Source: Asterias amurensis (Eukaryota; Echinodermata; Asteroidea; Forcipulatida; Asteriidae). Taken from it: a stretch of DNA of 64,000 bases. Positions within the stretch are counted from its first letter, which is position 1, and every line of letters begins with the position of its first letter. Positions 10,611-20,539 of the stretch are shown here, in pieces. A model generated the notes under the pieces. It worked only from the letters and a program-made list of their open reading frames with translations. It was not told the DNA's origin and made no database searches. The stretch is taken from NCBI RefSeq assembly GCF_032118995.1, contig NC_092660.1, forward strand, positions 20,012,501 through 20,076,500. The letters run 5' to 3'. The translations under genes were made by a program, and so were the position numbers.

Positions 10611-12524
10611 TTAATAGAGCCAGGCGACTTCACTGTCTTCAGTATCAACCCCGTCGTCGTCACTATCGATGTCGTTGTCATCGTTTTCGTCGTCGAAACT
10701 TTGATATTTTTTTGCAGAATCAAAACTATCTGTTTCGTCCTTAATACTTTGCTCATCACTATCTCTACTGTTGTCACTGTCATCGTAAATAGATGGTGTA
10801 CCATGTGCTGTCCCCTGATGACAGTTAAATCGACATGCCCAATCAATCTTGAATGACAGATTACTATGATGTTGACTGGTTGGATGTTTGATGGTGCCGC
10901 TTGGTAAAATATGACGTTGAAGAGTAGGTTGTCCGAAGGAGCTGCTTGAAGAAGGTTGGCTTTTGAAAGTTGATTCTTGGATGGCCCTGTCCAGACGAAA
11001 CTGAGGTTTAGGAGTAGATTGTCCGAAGGAGCTGCTTGAAGACAGTTCGCGTTTGGATGTTGATTTCTGGGTGGCGCTGTCTGAATGAAACTGAGGTTTG
11101 GGAGTTGCCCATTGGAGGAGGCTGCATGAAGAAGGTTGGCTTTTGGATGTTGATTTTTGGGTGGCGATGTCATAACGAAAGTGAGGTTTGGGAGTAGGTT
11201 GTCCGAAGGGGATGCTTGAAGAAGGTTGGCTTATGAAAGTTGATTCTTGGATGGCCCTGTCCGGACGAAACTGAGGTTTAGGAGTAGGTTGTCCGAAGGA
11301 GCTGCTTGACGAAGGTTGGCTTTTGGATGTTGATTTTTGGATGGCGATGTCATAACGAAACTGAGGTTTAGGAGTAGGTTGTCCGAAGGAGCTGCTTGAA
11401 GACAGTTCGCTTTTGGATGTTGATTTCTGGGTGGCGCTGTCTGAATGAAACTGAGGTTTGGGAGTTGCCCATTGGAGGAGGCTGCATGAAGAAGGTTGGC
11501 TTTTGGATGTTGATTTTTGGGTGGCGATGTCATAACGAAAGTGAGGTTTGGGAGTAGGTTGTCCGAAGGGGATGCTTGAAGAAGGTTGGCTTATGAAAGT
11601 TGATTCTTGGATGGCCCTGTCCGGACGAAACTGAGGTTTAGGAGTAGGTTGTCCGAAGGAGCTGCTTGACGAAGGTTGGCTTTTGGATGTTGATTTTTGG
11701 ATGGCGATGTCATAACGAAACTGAGATTTAGGAGTAAGTTGTCCGTAGGGGATGCTTGAAGACAGTTCGTTTTTGGATGTTGATTTCTGGGTGGCGCTGT
11801 CTGAACGAAACTGAGGTTGGGGTGTTGGCCATCCGACGGAGATGTTCGAAGAAGGTTTGCTTTTGGATTTTTTCATGGTGCTCTCTAAACAAAGCTGACC
11901 TTGAGGAAATGGTCGTTTCAAGGAGCTGTATGATGAGGAAGGTTGGCTATTGAAAGTTGATTCTTGGATGGCCCTGTCCGGACGAAACTGAGGTTTAGGA
12001 GTAGGTTGTCCGAAGGAGCTGCTTGACGAAGGTTGGCTTTTGGATGTTGATTTTTGGATGGCGATGTCATAACGAAACTGAGGTTTAGGAGTAGGTTGTC
12101 CGAAGGAGCTGCTTGAAGACAGTTCGCTTTTGGATGTTGATTTCTGGGTGGCGCTGTCTGAATGAAACTGAGGTTTGGGAGTTGCCCATTGGAGGAGGCT
12201 GCATGAAGAAGGTTGGCTTTTGGATGTTGATTTTTGGGTGGCGATGTCATAACGAAAGTGAGGGCTGGGAGTAGGTTGTCCGAAGGGGATGCTTGAAGAA
12301 GGTTGGCTTATGAAAGTTGATTCTTGGATGGCCCTGTCCGGACGAAACTGAGGTTTAGGAGTAGGTTGTCCGAAGGAGCTGCTTGACGAAGGTTGGCTTT
12401 TGGATGTTGATTTTTGGATGGCGATGTCATAACGAAACTGAGATTTAGGAGTAAGTAGGATTTGAAACTTTGCATGGTGGAGATAAGATATAGAAGAGTT
12501 TGCGGTAACACCATGTAATAACAA
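10611..12524 (-). pseudogene. Severed 3' part of paralogue A (basic repeats, acidic end)
   Basis: This open frame continues the Ser/Gln/Pro repeats of 12583-14700 after a 215-bp insertion. Its first ~23 codons are insertion sequence; the host part begins near 12455. Repeat units are ~30 residues (type KPQFR-D-A-QKSTSK, then SSSSSFGQPTP), grouped into a 360-bp higher-order repeat ('ttggaggaggctgcatgaag' at about 11111, 11471 and 12188). The last ~70 residues turn acidic (SFDDENDDNDIDSDDDG). The frame ends at TAA 10611-10613. Whether it is translated now is unknown; the simplest reading is a detached piece of gene A, unless the insertion is removed as an intron. Confidence 0.75.
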
Positions 12525-12670
12525 TCTCTAAATGAGTTGGGGTGGTTCTGAAAAGAACCGTTGGGTTAACTCGACGTTTCGATCAGTATGCTCTGATCGT
12601 CTTCTGGAGAATGCTGGACTCTGATGCTGCATGCTGCTTAAGTACTAGGCGGTGGATCAGCGGCGGTGGA
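12456..12670 (-). mobile_element. Penelope-like retroelement 3' fragment inside paralogue A
   Basis: This 215-bp stretch is foreign to the surrounding repeat array and is flanked by an 11-bp direct duplication, ttaggagtaag, at 12445-12455 and 12671-12681. It contains 'gaccaccc'/'gaaccgttgg' blocks and a stem 'gatcag-agcata-ctgatc' followed by 'gaaacgtcgagtt' on the minus strand. The relative at 58010-58170 has the same core. I recall this type of end from Penelope-like elements; that assignment is inference. Confidence 0.7.
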
Positions 12671-14700
12671 TTAGGAGTAAGTTGTCCGTAGGGGATGCTT
12701 GAAGACAGTTCGTTTTTGGATGTTGATTTCTGGGTGGCGCTGTCTGAACGAAACTGAGGTTGGGGTGTTGGCCATCCGACGGAGATGTTCGAAGAAGGTT
12801 TGCTTTTGGATTTTTTCATGGTGCTCTCTAAACAAAGCTGACCTTGAGGAAAGGGTCGTTTCAAGGAGCTGTATGATGAGGAAGGTTGGCTATTGAAAGT
12901 TGATTCTTGGATGGCCCTGTCCGGACGAAACTGAGGTTTAGGAGTAGGTTGTCCGAAGGAGCTGCTTGACGAAGGTTGGCTTTTGGATGTTGATTTTTGG
13001 ATGGCGATGTCATAACGAAACTGAGGTTTAGGAGTAGGTTGTCCGAAGGGGATGCTTGAAGACAGTCCGCTTTTGGATGTTGATGTCTGGGTGGCGCTGT
13101 CTGAATTAAACTGAGGTTTGGGAGTTGCCAATTGGAGGAGGCTACATGAAGAAGGTTGGCTTTTGGAAGTTGATTTTTGAGTGGCGCTGTCTGAACGAAA
13201 CTGAGGTTTGGGAGTTGGCCATCCGTAGGAGATGTTCGAAGAAGGTTTGCTTTTGGATGTTTTCATGGTGCTCTCTAAACAAAACTGACCTTGAGGAAAT
13301 GGTCGTTTCAAGGAGCTGTATGAAGAAGGTTGGATTTTGAAAGTTGTTGCTCGGATGGCGCCGGCTGCAGGAAACTGATGTTTGGGAGTTGACCATGTGG
13401 AGGAGCTGCTTGAAGGTTGGCTTTCGGAAATTGATTTTTGGAAGGCTCTGCTGCCTAGAGAAACCCGATGTTGGGAAATTGGTTGCCCGAAGGAGCTGCT
13501 TGATAAAGTTTGGCTTTTGGTGGGGGAATTTTGGATAGTGCCGCCTGGAGGGAACTGATGTTTGAGAATGGGTTGATAGAGGGCGTTATTTTGATTAGGC
13601 TGACGCAATGGAGCATTGATGTTGGAATACATTGTCCCAGAAGACTGTTGTTGAAAGGGTGGTGGTGGTGGCTGAAAGGTGCCAAGTAGAGGCTGACGTT
13701 GAGCTAGTTGATAAACGCTGTCATTCAAGGGGATTCTTGGCTGAAGACTGCTGACGCCAACTTGCCTTGGTATGTTTTTGCGGAACAACCGAACGATCAC
13801 ATCACAGCCACGCATTGGACGAAAATCTAGATTCTGGCAGAAGTTCCTAATAGTATTCGAGTAAGAACCAAGAGGCATATTGGGTTTACCTCGGAATTGA
13901 AATACCATGTCCAGACCAGCAGGGGAAGCAAATTGCTGCTCAAAACCATCACCAGGGTAATTGTTGTCAATAAACAACACCAAACAACCGTGCTTTAGCT
14001 CATTGAGAATAGAACGCAGTAGTTCTTTTCGGTTTGGGTCAGTTCGGAAAAATGCTGAAACCGCTGAGTAGGATTTCACAAGCGTAAGTAGATCTACATC
14101 TCTGATGAAACTTATGACATCACTTGGAAGTCTTGTATCTCTGACAAGGTCACATCTCTTGTAGGTCACCTGAAAATCATCTGGTAGAGTTTGGTAAATA
14201 GTATCCCAAGTGAGTTTCCAGTTTGGGAACAAATCCAGAACAAAGCAATGGAGCGACGAAGGGAAGAGGTTTGTATCTCGAAGGAATTTAGTGAGACCAA
14301 CAAGGTCTGAACCCGGCCCACCACCAATACTACACGTCTTCATACTCTGCTTGTATTTCAACGTTCTTGAGATCTCAGTCAGGTTTTGATGAAGAGAGTG
14401 ATGTACGAGGTAACAGTGATGCATAAAATACAGAAAGACATAGGCGCATCGGTTAGCAGCGTCATTCCAATCCGATCGGTAGTCAGAGCTTGAATGAGAC
14501 AGCCCTGTCCTGTACATCTGAGAAATTCTTCTAACAGACTTTTTTACTTGATCGTACTTAGAGACACCATCGACTTGATCAAGAAGGCCATCAAGGGTTT
14601 CTGTCAATACACGTCGGAAGAAATCTGCTACAAATGACTGTGCAATTGTTGGTGGTGTTTGAAGACCGTTCCAATCCATTCTTTCTGTAATATAATTCAT
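12583..14700 (-). CDS. Paralogue A: methyltransferase-like domain plus basic repeat tail (truncated)
   Basis: The 705-residue frame starts MNYITERMDW. Residues 1-~310 are the shared domain: helical N-terminus, GGGPGSD at about 126-132 (glycine-rich loop as in motif I of class I SAM methyltransferases), an acidic residue at the end of the next strand (LDLFPNW), then YKRCDL, LVKSYSAVSAF and LVLFIDNNYPGD. This arrangement suggests a Rossmann-like methyltransferase fold, but no catalytic signature tells the substrate. A Pro/Gln-rich linker (TFQPPPPPFQQQ) follows, then Ser/Lys/Gln repeats with net positive charge. The last ~29 residues (from about NPPPLIHR) come from the inserted retroelement, which supplies the stop. 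Deleting 226 bp (insert plus one duplication) joins it in frame to 10611-12455. Met8 (MDWN) is an alternative start if the upstream 'ttatattacag' is a splice acceptor. Confidence 0.8.
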   Translation of the reverse strand: MNYITERMDWNGLQTPPTIAQSFVADFFRRVLTETLDGLLDQVDGVSKYDQVKKSVRRISQMYRTGLSHSSSDYRSDWNDAANRCAYVFLYFMHHCYLVHHSLHQNLTEISRTLKYKQSMKTCSIGGGPGSDLVGLTKFLRDTNLFPSSLHCFVLDLFPNWKLTWDTIYQTLPDDFQVTYKRCDLVRDTRLPSDVISFIRDVDLLTLVKSYSAVSAFFRTDPNRKELLRSILNELKHGCLVLFIDNNYPGDGFEQQFASPAGLDMVFQFRGKPNMPLGSYSNTIRNFCQNLDFRPMRGCDVIVRLFRKNIPRQVGVSSLQPRIPLNDSVYQLAQRQPLLGTFQPPPPPFQQQSSGTMYSNINAPLRQPNQNNALYQPILKHQFPPGGTIQNSPTKSQTLSSSSFGQPISQHRVSLGSRAFQKSISESQPSSSSSTWSTPKHQFPAAGAIRATTFKIQPSSYSSLKRPFPQGQFCLESTMKTSKSKPSSNISYGWPTPKPQFRSDSATQKSTSKSQPSSCSLLQLATPKPQFNSDSATQTSTSKSGLSSSIPFGQPTPKPQFRYDIAIQKSTSKSQPSSSSSFGQPTPKPQFRPDRAIQESTFNSQPSSSYSSLKRPFPQGQLCLESTMKKSKSKPSSNISVGWPTPQPQFRSDSATQKSTSKNELSSSIPYGQLTPNPPPLIHRLVLKQHAASESSILQKTIRAY

Positions 14701-14995
14701 GCAAGTAGATCATTAGATCCTTGTCACAAGTGAACTTGAAGGAAGCACTGAACACTTCGATTCTAACAGTAATACCACTGTTTTAGAGATAATGTGTAGA
14801 CATTAAAAATGCCTGGAACCGGAAGTCTTTTTAGGCAAAGTACACCTGTGGTTTTTAGAACTGGTTGATTATTTGAACTAAGTTATAGTTAATGTAGATT
14901 TATTAATCATTTCAAAGGGCCGTCGCGTTTGGAGATCACTGGAATTTTCGAACTGATGGCCGTGCCGAAAGAATACTTCCTTATAGGAATAAATA
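14701..14995. other. 5' flank of paralogue A; start of duplicated flank
   Basis: The first ~60 bases match, inverted, the sequence just upstream of B and C ('gatccttgtcacaagtgaactt'-like). From about 14888 to 14990 the plus strand matches 20560-20660, downstream of B, marking the edge of the tandem duplication unit. Confidence 0.6.
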
Positions 14996-15387
14996 ATATC
15001 GAAGTCTTATATAGCGCACGTATCTACCAAACAAGGTACTCAAGGCGCTGAGTATATACAAACTTTCAGAAAGATAGGATTTGCAGTGATGAATTCTGAG
15101 ACCCATATATGTAGCACCTTATAAGGGTTTACAAGGCGCGTAGATTGGCCGCAACCAGGAACACCGGGGCGAACCCCTTCTCTTTTTAATAAGTGTACTG
15201 GGTTCTTTTACATGCGTTACACAACACATGGGACCAACGGCTTTACGTCCCATCCGAAGGATGAAGCATTGGTCAAGTGTCTTGCTTTAAGGACACAAGT
15301 GTCACGGCTGGGGATTCGAACCCACACTCTGCTGATCAGAAACACCAGAGTTTGAATTAGGTGCTCTTTACGCTCGGCCACGACACT
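14996..15387 (-). repeat. tRNA-headed SINE
   Basis: On the minus strand it begins 'gtgtcgtggccgagcg', carries a B box near 15310-15325, and ends in 'gcgctatataagac'-type sequence. It is the same family as 39419-39766. It is absent at the equivalent site after B (20660), so it was inserted after the duplication or lost there. Confidence 0.8.
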
Positions 15388-16399
15388 TCCACAGGAGCGG
15401 AGCGTTACATGAGGAGCGTTTCTGTAGTAACGTTTCTTATATTCAAATTTTGGGGAATACAAACTGCTGGGAATAAAACAAATTAATTACCGTGAGTTGC
15501 ATGCTTTAAGGATTTTTGGAACTGGTTGTCAGAATATAGAGCAGTCATCAGTTTTGCAATAGAGCAAAATCTACACAGTATTTCTAGTACACATAGAAAC
15601 TATGTTGGTAATAGATGCTATTTACAACATCAAGCGAGAGATTCATACTTGAGAAAGAGTATGTTTATTGTATCATGACTAAATCCAAGATGGCTACAGA
15701 TGACCTCAAAATTAAAAATGTTTTGGCCGAGTTTGGTTTTTGTTGTACACTATGCGCTGACTAAGAAACTTACCTTTTAGCTGGGTTTTCTTTGATAGAG
15801 CTTTATTTCAGAATAAAAAACGGACAACACATGTGACACAATCTGACAAAATCCACGGAAAAAATAATTATTACATGAAATTCAGAACACAGAAGTTCTT
15901 GCACAATCGCTCGTTGATTAAGGGTATTCCCCTTATCTAAAAATAAACAAGAAACGGAGTTCCTGAGAGGTCATAATCATAGTCACTTACAGTTATGAGG
16001 GGTCTCACGGATTTCTACACCGCGGTAGTAGCATATATATACAGCATGACAGTAGTAGATACACACATCTAGAACAAATATTATATATTGATACCTCGTC
16101 ATGAAATGCCTCAAATCCTATATTGACTTATTCATTGAGACGGAATTCTATTTTGCGGCATAAACGGTTACGAGAGAAGCATTGCATGTGTCAAACCGCC
16201 TCAACCACCCACTCATGCGCAGATAGTAACAGCTCTGCATAGATTATTCGTGTAAGGAGATACATTTATCGCATATGGTATGAGCATGGAGGAAGAATCC
16301 ATGGTATGAGTATGACTAATAAGGGTAACAGCCTACAAGGAGCAGTCAACATTGGTTTTTTAAATGACTTACTTCCTTTCGGCACCAATTAAAGACAAG

Positions 16400-16616
16400 T
16401 TGCATGCCTACCTTGTTTATAAATATTGCTGTGCATAATTTTTAGTCTATGTAAGATACATGTATACCTTATATTCTTAATTAATATCTTAATCTGTCTG
16501 TTTATTGTTATACAATTTTTAGTGGTTTTTTCTGTACTGTTTGAATCAAGGCCAGTTTTAATTTCCCCAGTGTGGGATAATAAAGTCTTATCTTATCTTA
16601 TCTTATCTTATCTTAC
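16400..16616 (+). repeat. LINE-like 3' end with (TCTTA)n tail
   Basis: 'ccccagtgtgggataataaag' followed by five or so TCTTA units is a typical 3' end of CR1/L2-type non-LTR elements with a simple-repeat tail. No reverse transcriptase coding is visible. A (TCTTA)n tract also occurs at 20703-20732. Confidence 0.55.
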
Positions 16617-18160
16617 ATGTACAGCAGTAATCTGTCCACTTGTTCCCGATCTATGAGCTATCAATTGGGTTTAGACATTTTTCTTCGAAAAACTTTTCAC
16701 AATGCAAAAAACTAGTATTAAAATTGACACCATGGGTGTTTTCATATATACACAAGAGAGAATCAAACTGATTATAATATAAATGGTGTTAAAATGTCAT
16801 TTCTATTTTTTTTTAATTCTTTGTCTTAATTGTGATTCTCTCTTCAGTATGTGACAACACCCATTTTTATCACCTCTATTTCCTGCAGTGTTATAATGGG
16901 CAGTTAGTACTGTAGCCAGTATACACCGAAAACACATTTTTAGTTAATTGCTCGTTTAGCTTTTATAAAAAACAGATATGTTTTTGATATAAGGATGCAT
17001 CATAAGTTTGAGAAGCTTAACCTCGCAACGCCCCACCCTTGTTACACGACAAAATAAAATACACCTATAATAATTATTATGTTAATTTAAAAACAAAATC
17101 AATGCTATTACCCTTTCGAAACGTTGTAGAGATGTTTGGCCAAATAATAATATACAATTAAGTTTCTTTCGGGCATCTGCCCGGAACACCTCTTGCATGT
17201 TATTCTCGTTTTTCTTAATACTTATATAATTCTTCTTTTCTCCCCTGCGATTGTCCGCTTATTCTAATCGCACATTATTTTTCCAAGCTCATTATGAACT
17301 TGAAATGTCAAGCGCCCTCTACTGGCTAGTGAAATGTAAACAAACAGCGTTGCATTGCGTACAGGGGAATACCCTAGATTCGTTGAGCAATATTCCTATG
17401 CGACAGCTTCCTGCTGCTGGACTTCATAATTTTCGTATTTTATTCAAGAATAGAGCTCTAAAGCAAAGCCAACTGAATATAAAGGTAGGTTTCTGAGTCA
17501 GCATGGTGAAAAAAACTAAACTGCCCCTAAATATGTTTAATTTGGAATCCAAATTGTTTATTCATTCTCAGTTCTATGAAATACTGTAATGCTTGCTCTA
17601 TTCCACATAATGGACTCCTGGTAGTCATGTAACGTGTTAATAACAACTGAGTTGGGAAATCGACTGTAGAAGAAATTATTATCGGCATAGCAAATATTTA
17701 TAGCCAATCTCCATCACTCAATCAACTCTCAATGGCGATTTTGTTTCAACTTTTATAATCCAAATCCGAAAGGCACAATTTGTACAGCTCAAATTTTGAA
17801 GTTGTTCTTTTCCTTCTCGAATTATACCGCTAGTTTGCCTTATATTACACCATAGAGCATCTATTATAATGCACATCCCGGGTACTTACACAAATCGACC
17901 CCCCCCCCCAAAAAAAAAAAAAAAAAAAAAAAACACGTCAAAAAAAACCTGCCAATTAGCCCCCTCTAAAGTCGTATACTGAGGAATAAACTAACTGATA
18001 TCAATCCTAGGGTCTTTCTGATGGTTTAGATGGTTACAGACGTGTCTAAATGCTTACATAATATTCTCTATAGAGCAGTATACTAGTGCAATGTAAGAAT
18101 CGAAGTGCTCAATGCTTCTTGCAAGTTCACTTGTGACAAGGATCTAATGATGTACTTTGC
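16617..18160 (+). repeat. 5' flank of paralogue B, duplicated upstream of C
   Basis: This flank is matched along most of its length by 20733-22949, apart from insertions in the C copy (about 22150-22390 and the MITE at 22399-22766). It includes a MITE-like block (16733-16868) also present at 20853-20996 and 33374-33535, and a C-run plus A-run at 17900-17934. A conserved 'aaag|gtaggttt' at 17485 looks like a splice donor. It could pair with 'ttatattacag' ending at 18176 and give a 5' noncoding exon. Confidence 0.65.
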
Positions 18161-20539
18161 ATGAATTATATTACAGACAGAATGGATTGGAACAGTATTC
18201 AAACACCACCAACAAATGCAGCAGATTTCTTCCGACGTGTATTGACAACAACCCTTGATGGCCTTCTTAATCAAGTCGATGGTGTCTTTAAGTATGATCA
18301 AGTTAGAGAGTCTGTACGACGAATTTCTCAGATGTACAGGACAGGGCTGTCTCATTCAAGCTCTGACTACCGATCGGATTGGAATGACGCTGCTAACCGA
18401 TGCGCCTATGTCTTCCTGTATTTTATGCATCACTGTTACCTCGTACATCACTCTCTTCATCAAAACCTGGCTGAGATCTCAAGAACGTTGAAATACAAGC
18501 AGAGTATGAAGACGTGTAGTATTGGTGGTGGGCCGGGTTCAGACCTTGTTGGTCTCACTAAATTCCTTCGAGATACAAACCTCTTCCCTTCGTCGCTCCA
18601 TTGCTTTGTTCTGGATTTGTTCCCAAACTGGAAACTCACTTGGGATACTATTTACCAAACTCTACCAGATGATTTCCAGGTGACGTACAAGAGATGTGAC
18701 CTTGTCAGAGATACAAGACTTCCAAGTGATGTCATCAGTTTCATCAGAGATGTAGATCTACTTACGCTTGTCAAATCCTACTCAGCGGTTTCAGCATTTT
18801 TCCGAACTGACCCAAACCGAAAAGAACTACTGCGTTCTATTCTCAATGAGCTAAAGCACGGTTGTTTGGTGTTGTTTATTGACAACAATTACCCAGGTGA
18901 TGGTTTTGAGCAGCAATTTGCTTCCCCTGCTGGTCTGGACATGGTATTTCAATTCCGAGGTAAACCCAATATGCCTTATGGTTCTTACTCGACTACTATA
19001 AGAAACTTCAGCCAGAATCTTGATTTTAGTCCAATGCGTAGCTGTGATGTGATCGTTCGGTTATTCCGCAAGAGTCAGTCAAAAATCCCCTTGAATGACA
19101 GGGTCTTCCAGCTAGCTCAACATCAGCCGTTACGTAGTACCTTTCAATCTCCACCACTGCCCTTTCGACAACAATCTTTTGTTGCAAATAATCCCTACGT
19201 CAACGCTCTCCCCACAATGCGTCGGCCAACTGAAAGCAAGTCCCTCTATCAGCAAATTTGCGAAGTAGAGATTCCCCCAGATGCCACCATTCACCGACCT
19301 TTCCGGACAATATTTCCCCACATGTATGCTCCCGTACGTCAGCCTACTTCAGGTTTTGAGAATGATGCGAGGCATGACCTCGTTGATCTTGGTAGCCCTC
19401 TTACCTATAGAGATGAAGATGATAAAGAAAAGGATGGTTATGATAATGTTGTAAGGTATGAATTATTTGATCATGGTACTCCTCTTTTTAGAGATGAATA
19501 TGTTGAAGATGGTGGAGGGTATGAAGGTGCTAAAATGGACGATGTAAGTGGTGGAGAGTATGAAGAAAATTTAGAGAATGGAGTAGATGATGCTAAGGAC
19601 AGTGATGATGATAGTAAACACAGTAAGGAGGAAGGTTATGAGAATGAGGAAAGGTATGATTCCCTTTTTGATTATGGTAGTCCTCTTATTTATAGAGATG
19701 AAGATGTTGAAGGTGGTAAAGAAGATGATGATGGTGAAGATGATGGCGATGTGGGCGATTTATATGGTGGAGGGTATGAATATGGCGATGTGGGCGATTT
19801 ATATGGTGGAGGGTATGAAGATGGCGATGTGGGCGATTTATATGGTGGAGGGTATGAATATGGCGATGTGGGCGATTTATATGGTGGAGGGTATGAAGAT
19901 GGCGATGTGGGCGATTTATATGGTGGAGGGTATGAAGATGGCGATGTGGGCGATTTATATGGTGGAGGGTATGAAGATGGCGATGTGGGCGATTTATATG
20001 GTGGAGGGTATGAATATGGCGATGTGGGCGATTTATATGGTGGAGGGTATGAATATGGCGATGTGGGCGATTTTTATGGTGGAGGGTATGAAGATGGTGA
20101 AGTGAATGATGTATATGGTGGAGGGTATGAAGATGGCGATGTGGTCGATTTATATGGTGGAGGGTATGAAGATGGCGATGTGGGCGATTTATATGGTGGA
20201 GGGTATGAAGATGGCGATGTGGGCGATTTATATGGTGGAGGGTATGAAGATGGCGATGTGGGCGATTTATATGGTGGAGGGTATGAAGATGGCGATGTGG
20301 GCGATTTATATGGTGGAGGGTATGAAGATGGCGATGTGGGCGATTTATATGGTGGAGGGTATGAAGATGGCGATGTGGGCGATTTATATGGTGGAGGGTA
20401 TGAAGATGGCGATGTGGGCGATTTATATGGTGGAGGGTATGAATATGGTGATGTGGGCGATTTATATGGTGGAGGGTATGAAGATGGCGATGTGGGCGAT
20501 TTATATGGTGGAGGGTATGAAGTATGTTCGATTGTTTAA
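18161..20539 (+). CDS. Paralogue B: methyltransferase-like domain plus 20x 13-residue repeats
   Basis: The frame codes for 792 residues. Residues 1-~303 are the shared domain, nearly identical to A and C: GGGPGSD at 122-128, Asp152 in LDLFPNW, CDLVRD at 179-184, LVKSYSAVSAF at 203-213, LFIDNNYPGDGF at 238-249. A Pro/Gln linker follows (to ~400). Then come three copies of an acidic module ending in GSPL-YRDED or similar. Finally 20 near-identical units GDVGDLYGGGYED (or ...EY) span 19745-20524. The tail is acidic, Gly/Tyr-rich and probably disordered. Near-identity at DNA level implies recent expansion. There is no signal peptide or membrane segment. The product is unknown; a SAM-dependent methyltransferase role is inferred only from the fold-like motifs. 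The start may instead be Met8 (18182) if splicing uses the acceptor ending at 18176. Confidence 0.85.
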   Translation: MNYITDRMDWNSIQTPPTNAADFFRRVLTTTLDGLLNQVDGVFKYDQVRESVRRISQMYRTGLSHSSSDYRSDWNDAANRCAYVFLYFMHHCYLVHHSLHQNLAEISRTLKYKQSMKTCSIGGGPGSDLVGLTKFLRDTNLFPSSLHCFVLDLFPNWKLTWDTIYQTLPDDFQVTYKRCDLVRDTRLPSDVISFIRDVDLLTLVKSYSAVSAFFRTDPNRKELLRSILNELKHGCLVLFIDNNYPGDGFEQQFASPAGLDMVFQFRGKPNMPYGSYSTTIRNFSQNLDFSPMRSCDVIVRLFRKSQSKIPLNDRVFQLAQHQPLRSTFQSPPLPFRQQSFVANNPYVNALPTMRRPTESKSLYQQICEVEIPPDATIHRPFRTIFPHMYAPVRQPTSGFENDARHDLVDLGSPLTYRDEDDKEKDGYDNVVRYELFDHGTPLFRDEYVEDGGGYEGAKMDDVSGGEYEENLENGVDDAKDSDDDSKHSKEEGYENEERYDSLFDYGSPLIYRDEDVEGGKEDDDGEDDGDVGDLYGGGYEYGDVGDLYGGGYEDGDVGDLYGGGYEYGDVGDLYGGGYEDGDVGDLYGGGYEDGDVGDLYGGGYEDGDVGDLYGGGYEYGDVGDLYGGGYEYGDVGDFYGGGYEDGEVNDVYGGGYEDGDVVDLYGGGYEDGDVGDLYGGGYEDGDVGDLYGGGYEDGDVGDLYGGGYEDGDVGDLYGGGYEDGDVGDLYGGGYEDGDVGDLYGGGYEDGDVGDLYGGGYEYGDVGDLYGGGYEDGDVGDLYGGGYEVCSIV
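19745..20524 (+). repeat. 39-bp tandem repeat, 20 units, coding
   Basis: 780 bp equals exactly 20 units of 39 bp, each coding for 13 residues. Most differences are one base (gat or tat at the last codon). Units 9-11 are the most divergent (DFYGG, GEVNDVY, GDVVD). Confidence 0.97.

Noticed and set aside
10589-12514. Several Asn/Leu/Pro repeat frames on the minus strand and small plus-strand frames over paralogue A
   Set aside because: Out-of-frame or antisense readings of the A tail repeats.
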